A stretch of DNA of 64,000 nucleotides. Source: Desulfovulcanus ferrireducens. Lineage in GTDB: Bacteria > Desulfobacterota > Desulfovibrionia > Desulfovibrionales > Desulfonatronovibrionaceae. The notes under the pieces were generated by a model. It worked only from the letters and a program-made list of their open reading frames with translations, did no database searches and was not told where the DNA came from. This document shows positions 35,090 through 43,865 of this stretch, in pieces (the first letter of the stretch is position 1; each line of letters begins with the position of its first letter). The DNA is taken from positions 62,001 to 126,000 of the forward strand of contig NZ_JAGUQP010000002.1 of NCBI RefSeq assembly GCF_018704065.1, given 5' to 3'. The position numbers and the translations under genes are program-made.

Positions 35090-35857
35090 ATGAGTAAACA
35101 AGGACTTAGAGATAAGATAAATCAAGCGGGAGCTGAGGGGCGTAAAGCCCTGATCCCGTTTCTGCCAGCTGGTTTTCCCAGTATGCAGAGGTTCTGGGAA
35201 GAGATTTTGATGTTAGATGAGCATAATGCAGACATCATTGAGATTGGAGTTCCCTTTTCTGATCCTGTGGCTGATGGGCCGGTTGTTGAAGGGGCCTCGA
35301 TTAAATGCCTTGCGCAGGGAGTAAACCTGGAGTGGATATTTGCAGGTCTTAAAGAATATAGACCTAGACTAAAGGCTGAGATTGTGCTTATGGGTTATTT
35401 TAATCCTTTTCTGCAATTTGGTATAAAAAAATTATTGGCTACGGCTAAGGAGGCAGGGGTAAGTGGCTTTATTGTCCCGGACCTCCCATTGGAAGAGGTT
35501 AAGCCATACCTTAGTGAGTTTAAAGCGCAAGGATTGGAATATATTCCCTTGCTTGGCCTAAATACTTCTGTGTCCAGAATGGAAGAGTATGCCGAGCTGG
35601 ATCCGGCTTTTGTATATATGGTTTCTGTCCTTGGTATTACCGGAAGTAAGGTAGATCTTAATCAGGTGTTAATTGAAAAATTAAAACAGGCAAAAGAGGT
35701 CTTTTCCTGTCCTATCGCCCTGGGTTTTGGCTTAAAATCCCCTGATCAGCTTGGGTCTATTGCGGAACATATTGATGCCGTAGTCTTTGGTAGCGCGCTA
35801 ATCAGACACATTGAAGATGGGGGAAGCAGTAGTGATTTTATGGGGCAATGGAAGTGA
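35090..35857 (+). CDS. trpA: Tryptophan synthase alpha subunit
   Basis: Releases indole from indole-3-glycerol phosphate and channels it to TrpB. The 255-residue TIM barrel has ALIPFLPAGFPSM, DIIEIGVPFSDPVADGP with the catalytic Asp, GFIVPDLPLEE, GITGSK and the GFGLKSPDQ phosphate-binding loop. The ATG at 35090 follows GGTGG; a longer frame from 35012 overlaps trpB and has no better site. The stop codon merges with the first candidate nitrogen-activator site of glnA, and no trp operon terminator is visible. Confidence 0.95.
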   Translation: MSKQGLRDKINQAGAEGRKALIPFLPAGFPSMQRFWEEILMLDEHNADIIEIGVPFSDPVADGPVVEGASIKCLAQGVNLEWIFAGLKEYRPRLKAEIVLMGYFNPFLQFGIKKLLATAKEAGVSGFIVPDLPLEEVKPYLSEFKAQGLEYIPLLGLNTSVSRMEEYAELDPAFVYMVSVLGITGSKVDLNQVLIEKLKQAKEVFSCPIALGFGLKSPDQLGSIAEHIDAVVFGSALIRHIEDGGSSSDFMGQWK

Positions 35858-35863
35858 GTTTTT

Positions 35864-35927
35864 GGGTGACAAATTTGTAAAAAAAGAAATTTATTAACAA
35901 GGTTTTTATAACAAAATTGTGAATTTT
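35864..35927. promoter_or_regulatory. Candidate activator sites upstream of glnA (two)
   Basis: GGGTGACAAATTTGTAAAA at 35864-35882 and TAACAAAATTGTGAATTTT at 35909-35927. They share the core ACAAWWTTGT with the amtB sites and are centred about 117 and 74 bp upstream of the glnA -24 element, nearly the same as at amtB. The first sits immediately behind the trpA stop codon. Confidence 0.55.
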
Positions 35928-35989
35928 TATAAGAAATCACTTGGTTTGTTTTTTTATAAATAGTTAAAAGATAACAGTCTTTTAACTTT

Positions 35990-36005
35990 TGGCCCTTATA
36001 TTGTA
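35990..36005 (+). promoter_or_regulatory. Sigma54-type promoter candidate for glnA
   Basis: TGGCCCTTATATTGTA: the -24 part TGGCCC is close to TGGCAC and the -12 part TTGTA differs from TTGCA at one base. Start would be near 36017, 27 nt before the ATG. Weaker than the amtB promoter but supported by the shared upstream sites. Confidence 0.55.
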
Positions 36006-36043
36006 TGCATTTGCTAAAGAATTTTAATAAACGGAGGTAAAAA

Positions 36044-37390
36044 ATGGCTGATACCCCTATCTTCAATTGTAAGAATGCAGACGATGTAGTCAAGGCTGTT
36101 AAAGAGTATGATGTCAGTTTTATTCAATTTTGGTTTGTGGATGTACTCGGAACCTTGAAGAGCTTCCAGATTACTCCGGCTGAACTTGAAGCTGCTTTTG
36201 AGGAAGGAATGGGCTTTGATGGTTCATCCATTCAAGGTTTTACCCGCATTCATGAAAGTGACATGGTCGCTTATCCTGATCCTACCACATTTCAGTTTGT
36301 TACCTGGCGGCCATCAGAAAAACCAGTGGCCCGCATGTTTTGCGACATCAAGAACCCAGATGGCTCAGCATATGAAGGCGATAGCCGCTATGTTTTAAAG
36401 CGTATGCTCGCCAAGGCTGCTGAAAAGGGTTATACTTTTTATGTAGGCCCAGAATTGGAATTCTTTGTATTTGAAAGCCCGGAAAGTCCTAAGATTTTAG
36501 ACACTGGCGGATACTTTGATGCTCCTCCGCTAGATTTGGGTAATGATATCCGCAGGGATATTGTCTTTGCCCTGAATAATATGGGTATCCAGGTTGAATA
36601 CAGCCACCATGAAGTGGCCCCTAGCCAGCATGAAATCGACTTGCGCTATCAAGAAGCCCTGAAAATGGCTGATACTGCTGTTACTTATCGAGTCGTAGTC
36701 AAGGAAGTGGCCCGCAAGCACGGCTGTTATGCTACCTTTATGCCCAAGCCTTTGTTTGGTGAAAATGGTAGTGGTATGCATGTTCACCAGTCTTTGTTCA
36801 AGAACGGCAAGAATGCTTTTTTTGATGCTAAAGAAGAGTTCGGCTTAAGTGCTGATTGTAAGAAATACATTGCTGGTATTTTAAAGCATGCCAAGGAAAT
36901 CACCGCAGTGTGCAACCAGTGGGTCAACTCCTATAAGCGTCTGGTTCCCGGTTATGAAGCTCCTGTGTACATAGCCTGGGCTCAGAGAAACAGGTCTGCC
37001 CTGGTCAGAGTACCTATGTACAAACCAGGCAAAGAGGCAGCAACACGTATTGAACTTCGTTCTCCAGACCCAGCATGTAACCCATATCTGGCTTTTGCCG
37101 TAATGCTCGCTGCCGGTCTGAAAGGTATCGAAGAAAACTATGAGTTGGCTTCTCCTGTTGAGGAAAACATCTTTGATATGGATGAGAAAAAACAGGCCGA
37201 ATACGGCATTGAGAGCCTGCCTGGCAGCCTTGGCGAAGCCATTGCAGCACTGGAAAAGAGCGAGGTTATCAAAGAGGCTTTAGGCGAGCATATCTTCAAT
37301 GAATTTATCGCCAACAAAAAGATGGAATGGGATGACTATCGCACTCAAGTGACCGAGTTCGAGATCAAGAAATACATGCCGTTTCTGTAG
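36044..37390 (+). CDS. glnA: Glutamine synthetase, type I-alpha
   Basis: ATP-dependent ammonia assimilation into glutamine. The 448-residue length, the GFDGSSIQGF and FMPKPLFGENGSGMHVHQSL motifs, the NPYLAFAVMLAAGLKGIE block and the C-terminal EWDDYRTQVTEFEI tail match the alpha subtype (Bacillus/archaea-like). This subtype lacks the insertion and the adenylylation Tyr of the E. coli beta type, so regulation should be by transcription and feedback. CGGAGGT precedes the ATG. It is followed by a strong terminator and is preceded by a sigma54-like promoter, separate from the trp operon. Confidence 0.96.
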   Translation: MADTPIFNCKNADDVVKAVKEYDVSFIQFWFVDVLGTLKSFQITPAELEAAFEEGMGFDGSSIQGFTRIHESDMVAYPDPTTFQFVTWRPSEKPVARMFCDIKNPDGSAYEGDSRYVLKRMLAKAAEKGYTFYVGPELEFFVFESPESPKILDTGGYFDAPPLDLGNDIRRDIVFALNNMGIQVEYSHHEVAPSQHEIDLRYQEALKMADTAVTYRVVVKEVARKHGCYATFMPKPLFGENGSGMHVHQSLFKNGKNAFFDAKEEFGLSADCKKYIAGILKHAKEITAVCNQWVNSYKRLVPGYEAPVYIAWAQRNRSALVRVPMYKPGKEAATRIELRSPDPACNPYLAFAVMLAAGLKGIEENYELASPVEENIFDMDEKKQAEYGIESLPGSLGEAIAALEKSEVIKEALGEHIFNEFIANKKMEWDDYRTQVTEFEIKKYMPFL

Positions 37391-37411
37391 AAGTCTTGAC
37401 TATACGTCTAT

Positions 37412-37447
37412 AAAAAAGCCCGGAGCCTTTGCCCCGGGCTTTTTTTT
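37412..37447 (+). terminator. Terminator after glnA
   Basis: AAAAAAGCCCGG (37412-37423) pairs with CCGGGCTTTTTT (from 37434) over a 10-nt loop, followed by further T residues. Confidence 0.92.
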
Positions 37448-37453
37448 TGTTTA

Positions 37454-37528
37454 GAGCCTGTGGCCGAACCCTTTTACCAATTCAAATTTCATGATTAATT
37501 TCAGTCCTTTCAATCTCTCACAGGCCTC
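37454..37528 (+). repeat. MITE-like repeat remnant, copy G
   Basis: Begins GAGCCTGTGGCCGAACCC, identical to the end of copy F, and closes with CACAGGCCTC about 75 bp later; the whole interior is missing. It lies between the glnA terminator and the stop of the ABC gene. Confidence 0.5.
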
Positions 37529-37529
37529 T

Positions 37530-39032
37530 TTACTCTTGGTTTAGCCACGCATTTAAAGCTTCCTTAAAGGTTCCCTGATAGACAATTCTGCCCTGGTTTA
37601 AAACGATACCTTTACTAATGAAATGCTGTATTTCCTGGGGATAATGGGTGGTCATAACAAGGTTTGTGCCTTTATTTACGGCCTTTATTAAAGTTCTTAG
37701 AAAAAGATGCCTTTCTTTCTCGTCCAGGCCGGTTAAAGCTTCATCCAGAAGGAGTACTTCCGGGTTGTTTATCAAGGCCCGCAGCAGGAGGGCTTTTCGA
37801 GCCTGGCCAAAGGAAAGGGTGTGGATGGGCATATGGGCTAGAGTGTCAGCCTCCCATTTATGCAAGAAGTCTAAAACATAAAGCTTTTCTTTTTCCTCGA
37901 GTTCAGGGCAGATACCAATGGTACCTAAAAGGCCTGAAGCAACCAATTCAAACACTGTCATCTCTGGCCTGAGCTGGGCTCCCAGTTCCGGGGAGACAAA
38001 ACCGATTTTTTGTCGCAGTTCCCACAAGGTTGTTTTGCTCTTTCCCCACCACTTTATCTCTCCGCCCGGAAGTGGGTGAATTTCGCCGAGTAGCAGGCGT
38101 AAAAATGTACTCTTGCCGCTGCCGTTGGGTCCAAGAATAGCCCAGGTCTCTCCTTTTTTGAGCTCAAAATGAATATCCTTAAGGACAGGTTCCCCTTTTC
38201 GTTGTACAGAAACATTGCGGAGTTGAATAGCGATAGCTGCGTAAGCTGGTGGTGTTTTGCCCTCTTTGAGAGGTGATTTTAAAAGTTTTTGTGGTTGAGA
38301 TAGGTGTTTAGGTTTAGAAGTTTTGGGTGGCGGTTGCTCCGTTTGTGCTAAAATCTGTCCATTTTTAATTTGCCAGAAATATTGGATATTTGCCGGTTTT
38401 TCCTCGGCCTGGTGTGTTGTACAGACAATGGCGCAGGACCTTTGCGTTACAATTTGCTCCAGGATGGAAAATAATTTTAGCCGACCCTTGTGGTCCAGGT
38501 TTAGTCCTAGTTCATCCAGAAGCAGGAGTTTTGGATTCCCCATCAGTGCCCTGGCAATCAAGGCCCTTTGAGCCTGTCCGGAAGACAGGGTCAAAAACCT
38601 TTTTTCCTTAAGCCCGTTCAGATCAAACAGTTCCAGCAACTCAATGGCCTTTTCGATATCCTCTTCTTTTGGGCGGGTATACTGGTAAATGGTATTGTTT
38701 ATTCCCGACAAGACCAGGTCAAGTACCTTTAAATTCAGGTTATTATGGGCGTAAAAGGCATAGTCTTCCGGACAGACCATTTTGATTTTTTCTTTGACCA
38801 AGGCAGGGCTGTGGCTCTTTCTTCCGTTTACGACGTAGCTTCTTCCATTGTACGTTTCAGGAGTTGGCCAGACATGGCCGGCCAAAAGTCGTAAGAAAGT
38901 GGTTTTGCCGGATCCGTTATGGCCTTGCACAAAGTGGATTTCCCCGGATTCTATGCGCCAGTTAAGACGATGCAAGATTTTTTTGGGGCCAAGATTTACA
39001 TCTACATCTTTAAGAATAATTTCCAGTGTCAT
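37530..39032 (-). CDS. Double-ATPase ABC protein, ModF-like
   Basis: A 500-residue soluble protein with two ABC ATPase domains. The first (1-225) has Walker A GHNGSGKTT, signature LSSGQAQR and Walker B LLLLDELGLNLD; the second (about 265-500) has GPNGSGKST, LSFGQARK and VLLLDEALTGLD. A Pro/Lys-rich linker joins them. The order and length resemble ModF/PhrA-type proteins linked to molybdate transport, but there is no permease or binding protein nearby, so the substrate is uncertain and a non-transport role is possible. The ATG at 39032 has no clear ribosome site. It is divergent from typA and convergent with glnA. Confidence 0.8.
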   Translation of the reverse strand: MTLEIILKDVDVNLGPKKILHRLNWRIESGEIHFVQGHNGSGKTTFLRLLAGHVWPTPETYNGRSYVVNGRKSHSPALVKEKIKMVCPEDYAFYAHNNLNLKVLDLVLSGINNTIYQYTRPKEEDIEKAIELLELFDLNGLKEKRFLTLSSGQAQRALIARALMGNPKLLLLDELGLNLDHKGRLKLFSILEQIVTQRSCAIVCTTHQAEEKPANIQYFWQIKNGQILAQTEQPPPKTSKPKHLSQPQKLLKSPLKEGKTPPAYAAIAIQLRNVSVQRKGEPVLKDIHFELKKGETWAILGPNGSGKSTFLRLLLGEIHPLPGGEIKWWGKSKTTLWELRQKIGFVSPELGAQLRPEMTVFELVASGLLGTIGICPELEEKEKLYVLDFLHKWEADTLAHMPIHTLSFGQARKALLLRALINNPEVLLLDEALTGLDEKERHLFLRTLIKAVNKGTNLVMTTHYPQEIQHFISKGIVLNQGRIVYQGTFKEALNAWLNQE

Positions 39033-39224
39033 GGTCTAAAAGTAGTCGATGATGCACGGCTTCGTCAAATTGGCCACCTCATTTCTCGATGGGAGAGTAT
39101 GTCCATAAATCATCACACGGTATTTCGAGGCGTTAAGCTCTAGGAAAGTCAGGAGATATGCCGAAATCTTTATATTGATTTTTTACCTAACGTGGCGTAA
39201 TTATGTAAACTTGAGCTCAGCTAA

Positions 39225-39262
39225 GAAAAAGCGGTTCAACTGCTTGGTTGAACCGCTTTTTC
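39225..39262 (+). terminator. Perfect 16-bp hairpin upstream of typA
   Basis: GAAAAAGCGGTTCAAC (39225-39240) and its exact complement (39247-39262) flank TGCTTG. The trailing TTTTTC gives terminator character. It lies 42 bp before the typA start with no plus-strand gene upstream, so it may end a short leader or small RNA. The 39033-39224 stretch shows no gene. Confidence 0.55.
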
Positions 39263-39304
39263 ATTGGACCAAATAATCATGTTACTTGTATAAGGAAGAT
39301 ATTC

Positions 39305-41149
39305 ATGCATAAATCAGGATTACAAAATAAAAATATCAGGAACATCGCAATCATTGCGCATGTAGATCACGGCAAGACTACCCTCGTTGATAACATGTTC
39401 AAACAAAGCGGGCTGTTTCGCCAAGGCCAGGAAGTCGAAGAAAGGGTCATGGACTCTATGGATCTGGAGCGCGAAAGAGGGATTACAATTGCGGCCAAAA
39501 ATTGTTCTGTGAACTGGAAGGGTGTGAAGATTAATATCATTGATACTCCTGGACATGCTGATTTTGGAGGCGAAGTCGAACGTTCCCTGTCCATGGCTGA
39601 AGGGGCTATTTTACTGGTTGATGCCTCAGAAGGCCCCTTGCCTCAGACCAGATTTGTCCTGAAAAAGGCTTTGGAGGCCGGGCTGGCCATTATTGTTTGC
39701 ATTAATAAAATTGATCGCAAAGATGCCAGGCCTGGAGAGGTCTTGGACGAGGTTTACGATTTGCTCATCGATCTGGATGCTACTGAAGAACAATTGGAGT
39801 TTCCTCTACTGTACGCCATTGGCAAGGATGGGGTTGCCAAGAAGAGCCTGGATGATCCAAGCGAGGATCTTGAACCATTGTTTGAAACAATCCTGGAAGA
39901 AATTCCTGCTCCTAGTTATGCTCCTGAAGAGCCATTTCAGATGCTGGTTTCTGACCTGAGCTATTCTGACTATTTGGGCCGACTAGCCATCGGCAAGGTC
40001 TTTCACGGTAGTGTCCGCTCCAATGAGACTCTGGTTTGTATCAATGAGCATGGGGAGCAAATTCCCTTAAAGGTAACAAAACTGCAGGTTTATGAGGGGC
40101 TAAATTATAAAGAAGTAGATCAGGTGGCGCCGGGTGATATCGTGGTTCTTTCCGGGATTGAAGATGTCAAGATCGGGGACACCATTTGTACTCAAGAATC
40201 ACCCAGAGCGCTGCCCAGGATTACAGTGGATGAACCTATTGTGTCCATGAGGTTTAGCATAAATACCTCTCCTTTTGCCGGTCGAGAAGGCAAGTATGTC
40301 CAATCCAGGAAAATTTGGGAGCGGTTGCTCAAGGAGACCCTGCTTAATGTGGCTATTAAGGTGGAAGAGACCGACGACAAAGACAGCTTTATTGTCAAAG
40401 GCAGGGGGGAGTTTCAGATGGCCATACTTATTGAGACAATGCGCAGAGAAGGGTACGAGCTATGCGTGGGTAGGCCAGAGGTTATTTTCAAGAAAGTAGA
40501 AGGGAAACTGCAAGAGCCCATGGAAAAGGTTTTTATAGATTGCGAGGAGGACTTCATGGGCGTGGTCACCGAAAAGCTGTCCATGCGCAAGGGTAAGATG
40601 ATCAACCTGGTTAATAACGGCAATGGCCGGGTGCGCATGGAGTTTTTGATCCCTGCAAGAGGTCTTATTGGGTACCGAAATGAATTTCTAACTGATACAA
40701 GAGGCACGGGCATTATGAATACCCTGTTCGCAGGGTATGGGGATTATGCCGGTCCTATCCAGGGAAGGTTTACTGGCGCGCTCGTGGCTGACCGTCAAGG
40801 TGAATGTGTGGCCTATGCCCTGTTTAACCTCGAACCCAGGGGACGGTTGTTTGTGGTCCCTGGTGAACCCGTATATGAAGGCATGATTATTGGCGAGCAC
40901 AACAGGAGCAATGATATCAATGTAAATCCCTGCAAGAGCAAAAAATTGACCAACCTGCGTGCCTCCGGAAAGGACGAAGCAGTGACCCTCACCCCGGTTA
41001 TGCCCATGACCTTGGAAAAGGCCATCCATTTTATCAAGGAAGACGAGCTTGTCGAGGTTACTCCAAAATCCATTCGCCTGCGAAAGGCGGTCCTTTGTGC
41101 CAGGAAACGCCATGTCCTGGAGACTGCCGCTAAGAAGCGAGCAAATTAA
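39305..41149 (+). CDS. typA: Translational GTPase TypA/BipA
   Basis: Ribosome-binding GTPase of the EF-G/LepA family involved in ribosome assembly and stress adaptation. The 614-residue chain has the G1 loop AHVDHGKTTL, the RERGITI switch I motif, DTPGHADFGGEVER and the NKID motif, followed by EF-G-like domains II, III and V and the BipA-specific C-terminal domain (GRFTGALVADRQGECVAYAL). The ATG at 39305 follows AAGGAAG; an upstream in-frame ATG at 39248 sits inside the hairpin and is unlikely. It is a single gene ending near the tRNA-Ala terminator. Confidence 0.96.
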   Translation: MHKSGLQNKNIRNIAIIAHVDHGKTTLVDNMFKQSGLFRQGQEVEERVMDSMDLERERGITIAAKNCSVNWKGVKINIIDTPGHADFGGEVERSLSMAEGAILLVDASEGPLPQTRFVLKKALEAGLAIIVCINKIDRKDARPGEVLDEVYDLLIDLDATEEQLEFPLLYAIGKDGVAKKSLDDPSEDLEPLFETILEEIPAPSYAPEEPFQMLVSDLSYSDYLGRLAIGKVFHGSVRSNETLVCINEHGEQIPLKVTKLQVYEGLNYKEVDQVAPGDIVVLSGIEDVKIGDTICTQESPRALPRITVDEPIVSMRFSINTSPFAGREGKYVQSRKIWERLLKETLLNVAIKVEETDDKDSFIVKGRGEFQMAILIETMRREGYELCVGRPEVIFKKVEGKLQEPMEKVFIDCEEDFMGVVTEKLSMRKGKMINLVNNGNGRVRMEFLIPARGLIGYRNEFLTDTRGTGIMNTLFAGYGDYAGPIQGRFTGALVADRQGECVAYALFNLEPRGRLFVVPGEPVYEGMIIGEHNRSNDINVNPCKSKKLTNLRASGKDEAVTLTPVMPMTLEKAIHFIKEDELVEVTPKSIRLRKAVLCARKRHVLETAAKKRAN

Positions 41150-41250
41150 CTTTAAGATAACATTGATGGGTACCCCTGCGATTCAGCCCTGGCTGGACCG
41201 CTAGGGGTTTTGGGTGGCAAAGATTTTGGGATAGAATGGGCTGAAAAAAC

Positions 41251-41285
41251 AAAAAAGGCTTATGGATTATAGCCCATAAGCCTTT
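41251..41285 (-). terminator. Terminator between typA and tRNA-Ala
   Basis: AAAGGCTTATGG (41254-41265) pairs with CCATAAGCCTTT (41274-41285) over an 8-nt loop. The A run at 41251-41256 gives the U tract on the minus strand, so it terminates tRNA-Ala; it may also stop typA. Confidence 0.8.
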
Positions 41286-41294
41286 GATTTCTTT

Positions 41295-41370
<76 letters not shown>

Positions 41371-41618
41371 ACAAACGAAGAAATAACTTCATAATTATCT
41401 TGCTTATTCTTGTCAAGAATTATTTGATGTGTACATAAAAAATTAGAGAAGTCTGTTTGGGATGTGTGAATACTTATGCTGGAGGATAAGGAAGCACGGC
41501 GTGTTTTTGTGGCCAGAATATAGAAACGTGTTTGATTTTGACTTTATAATAAATTGCTGGCAAGGAAAGATTCCAGCTGAGAAAAGTTTCTAGTTTAAGC
41601 CATAAGAAGGAAATTTAA

Positions 41619-42689
41619 ATGTATCCACAAAAAGAGAATCAAGTGCCTCCATTGAGGTTGATTGCCTGGGAGGTTACCAGGTCTTGCAATTTGGCCTGTA
41701 AACATTGCCGGGCTGAGGCTCATCCAGAGCCTTACCCGGGAGAGTTGACTACGGAAGAGGCCAAGGCTCTTATTGATACATTTCCCCAAACCGGAGATCC
41801 GGTGATTATTTTTACTGGCGGAGAACCACTGCTTCGACCGGATATCTTTGAGCTTGTTTCCTACGCCAATGACAAGGGCCTTCGCTGCGTTCTGGCTCCA
41901 AACGGGACATTGATAACGGCAGAAAACGCCCTCAAGATGAAGGAAGCAGGCATACAAAGATGCAGCATTTCCATTGATGGTCCTGACAGCTTAAGCCATG
42001 ATAGTTTTCGTGGCGTAAACGGGGCCTTTGATCAGGCCTTAAGGGGGATCGGCTACTTAAAGGAAGCCGGTATTCCTTTTCAGATCAACACTACCGTGAC
42101 CAAGAAAAATTTGAGCCAGTTCAAAGAAATTTTTCATCTGGCTCAGGACCTGGGCGCTGTAGCATGGCACATCTTTTTGCTTGTACCAACGGGTCGGGGT
42201 GCAGGCCTTGCGGAAGAGGTTATCACTGCCCAAGAGTATGAAGAAGTACTCAACTGGTTTTATGATTTTCGCAAGAAAACCGATATGCATCTAAAGGCTA
42301 CTTGTGCTCCGCATTATTACCGGATTATGCGTCAAAGGGCCAAGGAAGAAGGAGTGCCTGTAACCAGAGAAAACTTCGGCCTTGATGCCATGACGCGGGG
42401 TTGTCTTGGCGGCATCGGTTTTTGCTTTATTTCGCACACTGGCCAGGTTCAGCCTTGTGGTTACTTAGAACTCGATTGCGGCCAGGTGAAACAGACTCCA
42501 TTTCCTGAGATTTGGGCCAAAAGCCCTCAGTTTTTAAACTTACGCAATCCAGAGTGCTACGAGGGAAAGTGCGGAATTTGTGAGTATCACCGTGTTTGTG
42601 GTGGTTGCAGGGCCAGGGCCCATACCATTTATGGCAATTATCTGGCTGAAGAGCCATTATGTACCTACAAGCCCAGGAGGCTTGGTTAA
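41619..42689 (+). CDS. ahbD: Heme b synthase AhbD (radical SAM)
   Basis: Final enzyme of the siroheme-dependent heme pathway, converting Fe-coproporphyrin III to heme b by two oxidative decarboxylations. The 356-residue protein has the radical SAM motif CNLACKHC (CX3CX2C), GGEPLLRPD, and a C-terminal Cys set (CYEGKCGICEYHRVCGGC) fitting an auxiliary 4Fe-4S cluster. The N-terminal block IAWEVTRSCNLACKHCRAEA is the AhbD rather than AhbC pattern. GAAGGAA precedes the ATG. AhbA follows after 136 bp; AhbC is not in the window. Confidence 0.9.
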   Translation: MYPQKENQVPPLRLIAWEVTRSCNLACKHCRAEAHPEPYPGELTTEEAKALIDTFPQTGDPVIIFTGGEPLLRPDIFELVSYANDKGLRCVLAPNGTLITAENALKMKEAGIQRCSISIDGPDSLSHDSFRGVNGAFDQALRGIGYLKEAGIPFQINTTVTKKNLSQFKEIFHLAQDLGAVAWHIFLLVPTGRGAGLAEEVITAQEYEEVLNWFYDFRKKTDMHLKATCAPHYYRIMRQRAKEEGVPVTRENFGLDAMTRGCLGGIGFCFISHTGQVQPCGYLELDCGQVKQTPFPEIWAKSPQFLNLRNPECYEGKCGICEYHRVCGGCRARAHTIYGNYLAEEPLCTYKPRRLG

Positions 42690-42825
42690 TTGGTTGGTTT
42701 GGTTCGATGATTAGCAGGGTTTACAGATTTAATGACAAGTTTGTTTCCCTGGTTGTTTACATCATTTTCCAACCTTTTAACTAATCAACCGTAAATTCAA
42801 TAAACTAAACAACGTCATATAATCT

Positions 42826-43281
42826 ATGGATAAAATCGACAAAAAAATTTTAGCCATCATTCAGACGGATTTTCCTTTGGTTTCCAGGCCATATGCCAAA
42901 GTAGGCGAGATGGTGGGGCTGACTGAGGCGGAGACTTTGGCCAGGGTCAGGGCTTTAAAGGAAAAGGGAGTGATTCGGAGAATCGGAGGCAATTTTCAAT
43001 CGCGTAAACTAGGTTGGCACAGCACCCTGTGCGCTGCGTCTGTCCCGGAAGAAAAGCTTGCAGAGTTTGTAGCAGAAGTAAACAAGCACCCCGGCGTGAC
43101 GCATAACTACTTGCGCAACCACAGGCAGAACGTCTGGTTTACCTATATTGGTCCCTCCAAAGAATTTGTGCAGCAGGCCTTAAGGGACATTACCCAAAAG
43201 ACAGGGATAGAAATTTTGAATTTGCCCGCCAGGAAGATGTTTAAGATCAAAGTGGATTTTCCCATGGACAAGGACGAATAA
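42826..43281 (+). CDS. ahbA: Siroheme decarboxylase subunit AhbA
   Basis: Partner of AhbB for siroheme decarboxylation. The 151-residue protein is Lrp/AsnC-like with an N-terminal winged helix (DKKILAIIQTDFPLVSRPYA) and the family stretch GVIRRIGGNFQSRKLGWHSTLCA followed by HNYLRNHRQNVWFTYIG. The His-rich NYLRNHR segment distinguishes these enzymes from amino-acid regulators. It follows ahbD on the same strand, so the two are probably co-expressed. The gap 42690-42825 holds no gene. Confidence 0.88.
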   Translation: MDKIDKKILAIIQTDFPLVSRPYAKVGEMVGLTEAETLARVRALKEKGVIRRIGGNFQSRKLGWHSTLCAASVPEEKLAEFVAEVNKHPGVTHNYLRNHRQNVWFTYIGPSKEFVQQALRDITQKTGIEILNLPARKMFKIKVDFPMDKDE

Positions 43282-43356
43282 CTATCAGGGTCTGCCGCAA
43301 AGACAGTCATTGTCTGTGTTTCGGGTTTGGCTTTTTTTGTAAGCACGCACTCCGGT

Positions 43357-43845
43357 TTATTGTACAACCCAGACGGTGCAGCTTCTGGCAGCGTGAACGA
43401 TTTTGTTGGATACGCTGCCAAATAAAAATTCATCTGTTTTTGAAACTCCTCTTCTGCCGATAACCACCGTTTCCCAGCCTTCTCTTTTTTGCGTGTCAAG
43501 GATATCCTGGGCGATGCTCGTCCCCTGGCTGCACTTAAACCTGGAGGCAGTGGGGGATTGGCAACTCTCGATGTACTCCCTGGATATATTTTCTTCCAGA
43601 ATGCCTTTGGATATCAGCAGGTCTTGGCTTTTATGCAAGAACTCCTGCATGGTTTCTTTCTGCTTTTTGCATTCTTCGAGCCATGTTTCTTCGTCTGCAA
43701 AGAAATCTCGGGATGGCAATCGTTCGATATAGAGCAGTTTGATCCGAAATCCCGGGCAATTCCCTACGATCGATCCTACATAGGATACAGCACGCATGGA
43801 ATTTTCCGAGCCATCAATGGCAATGAGAATTTTTTTCATGTCCAT
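43357..43845 (-). CDS. Universal stress protein (UspA family)
   Basis: A 162-residue Usp-fold protein starting KKILIAIDGSENSMRAVSYV and ending with the ATP-binding pattern GRRGVSKTDEFLFGSVSNKIV (G-X2-G-X9-G-S), so it should bind ATP. The middle insert (residues 45-90) is long and charged. The start is placed at 43845, six bases after GGAG; an ATG at 43851 is too close to that site. It follows the kinase-like gene by 20 bp on the same strand and the two are likely an operon. The target of the pair is unknown. Confidence 0.88.
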   Translation of the reverse strand: MDMKKILIAIDGSENSMRAVSYVGSIVGNCPGFRIKLLYIERLPSRDFFADEETWLEECKKQKETMQEFLHKSQDLLISKGILEENISREYIESCQSPTASRFKCSQGTSIAQDILDTQKREGWETVVIGRRGVSKTDEFLFGSVSNKIVHAARSCTVWVVQ

Positions 43846-43865
43846 AGCCATCTCCTTACAGGTCT

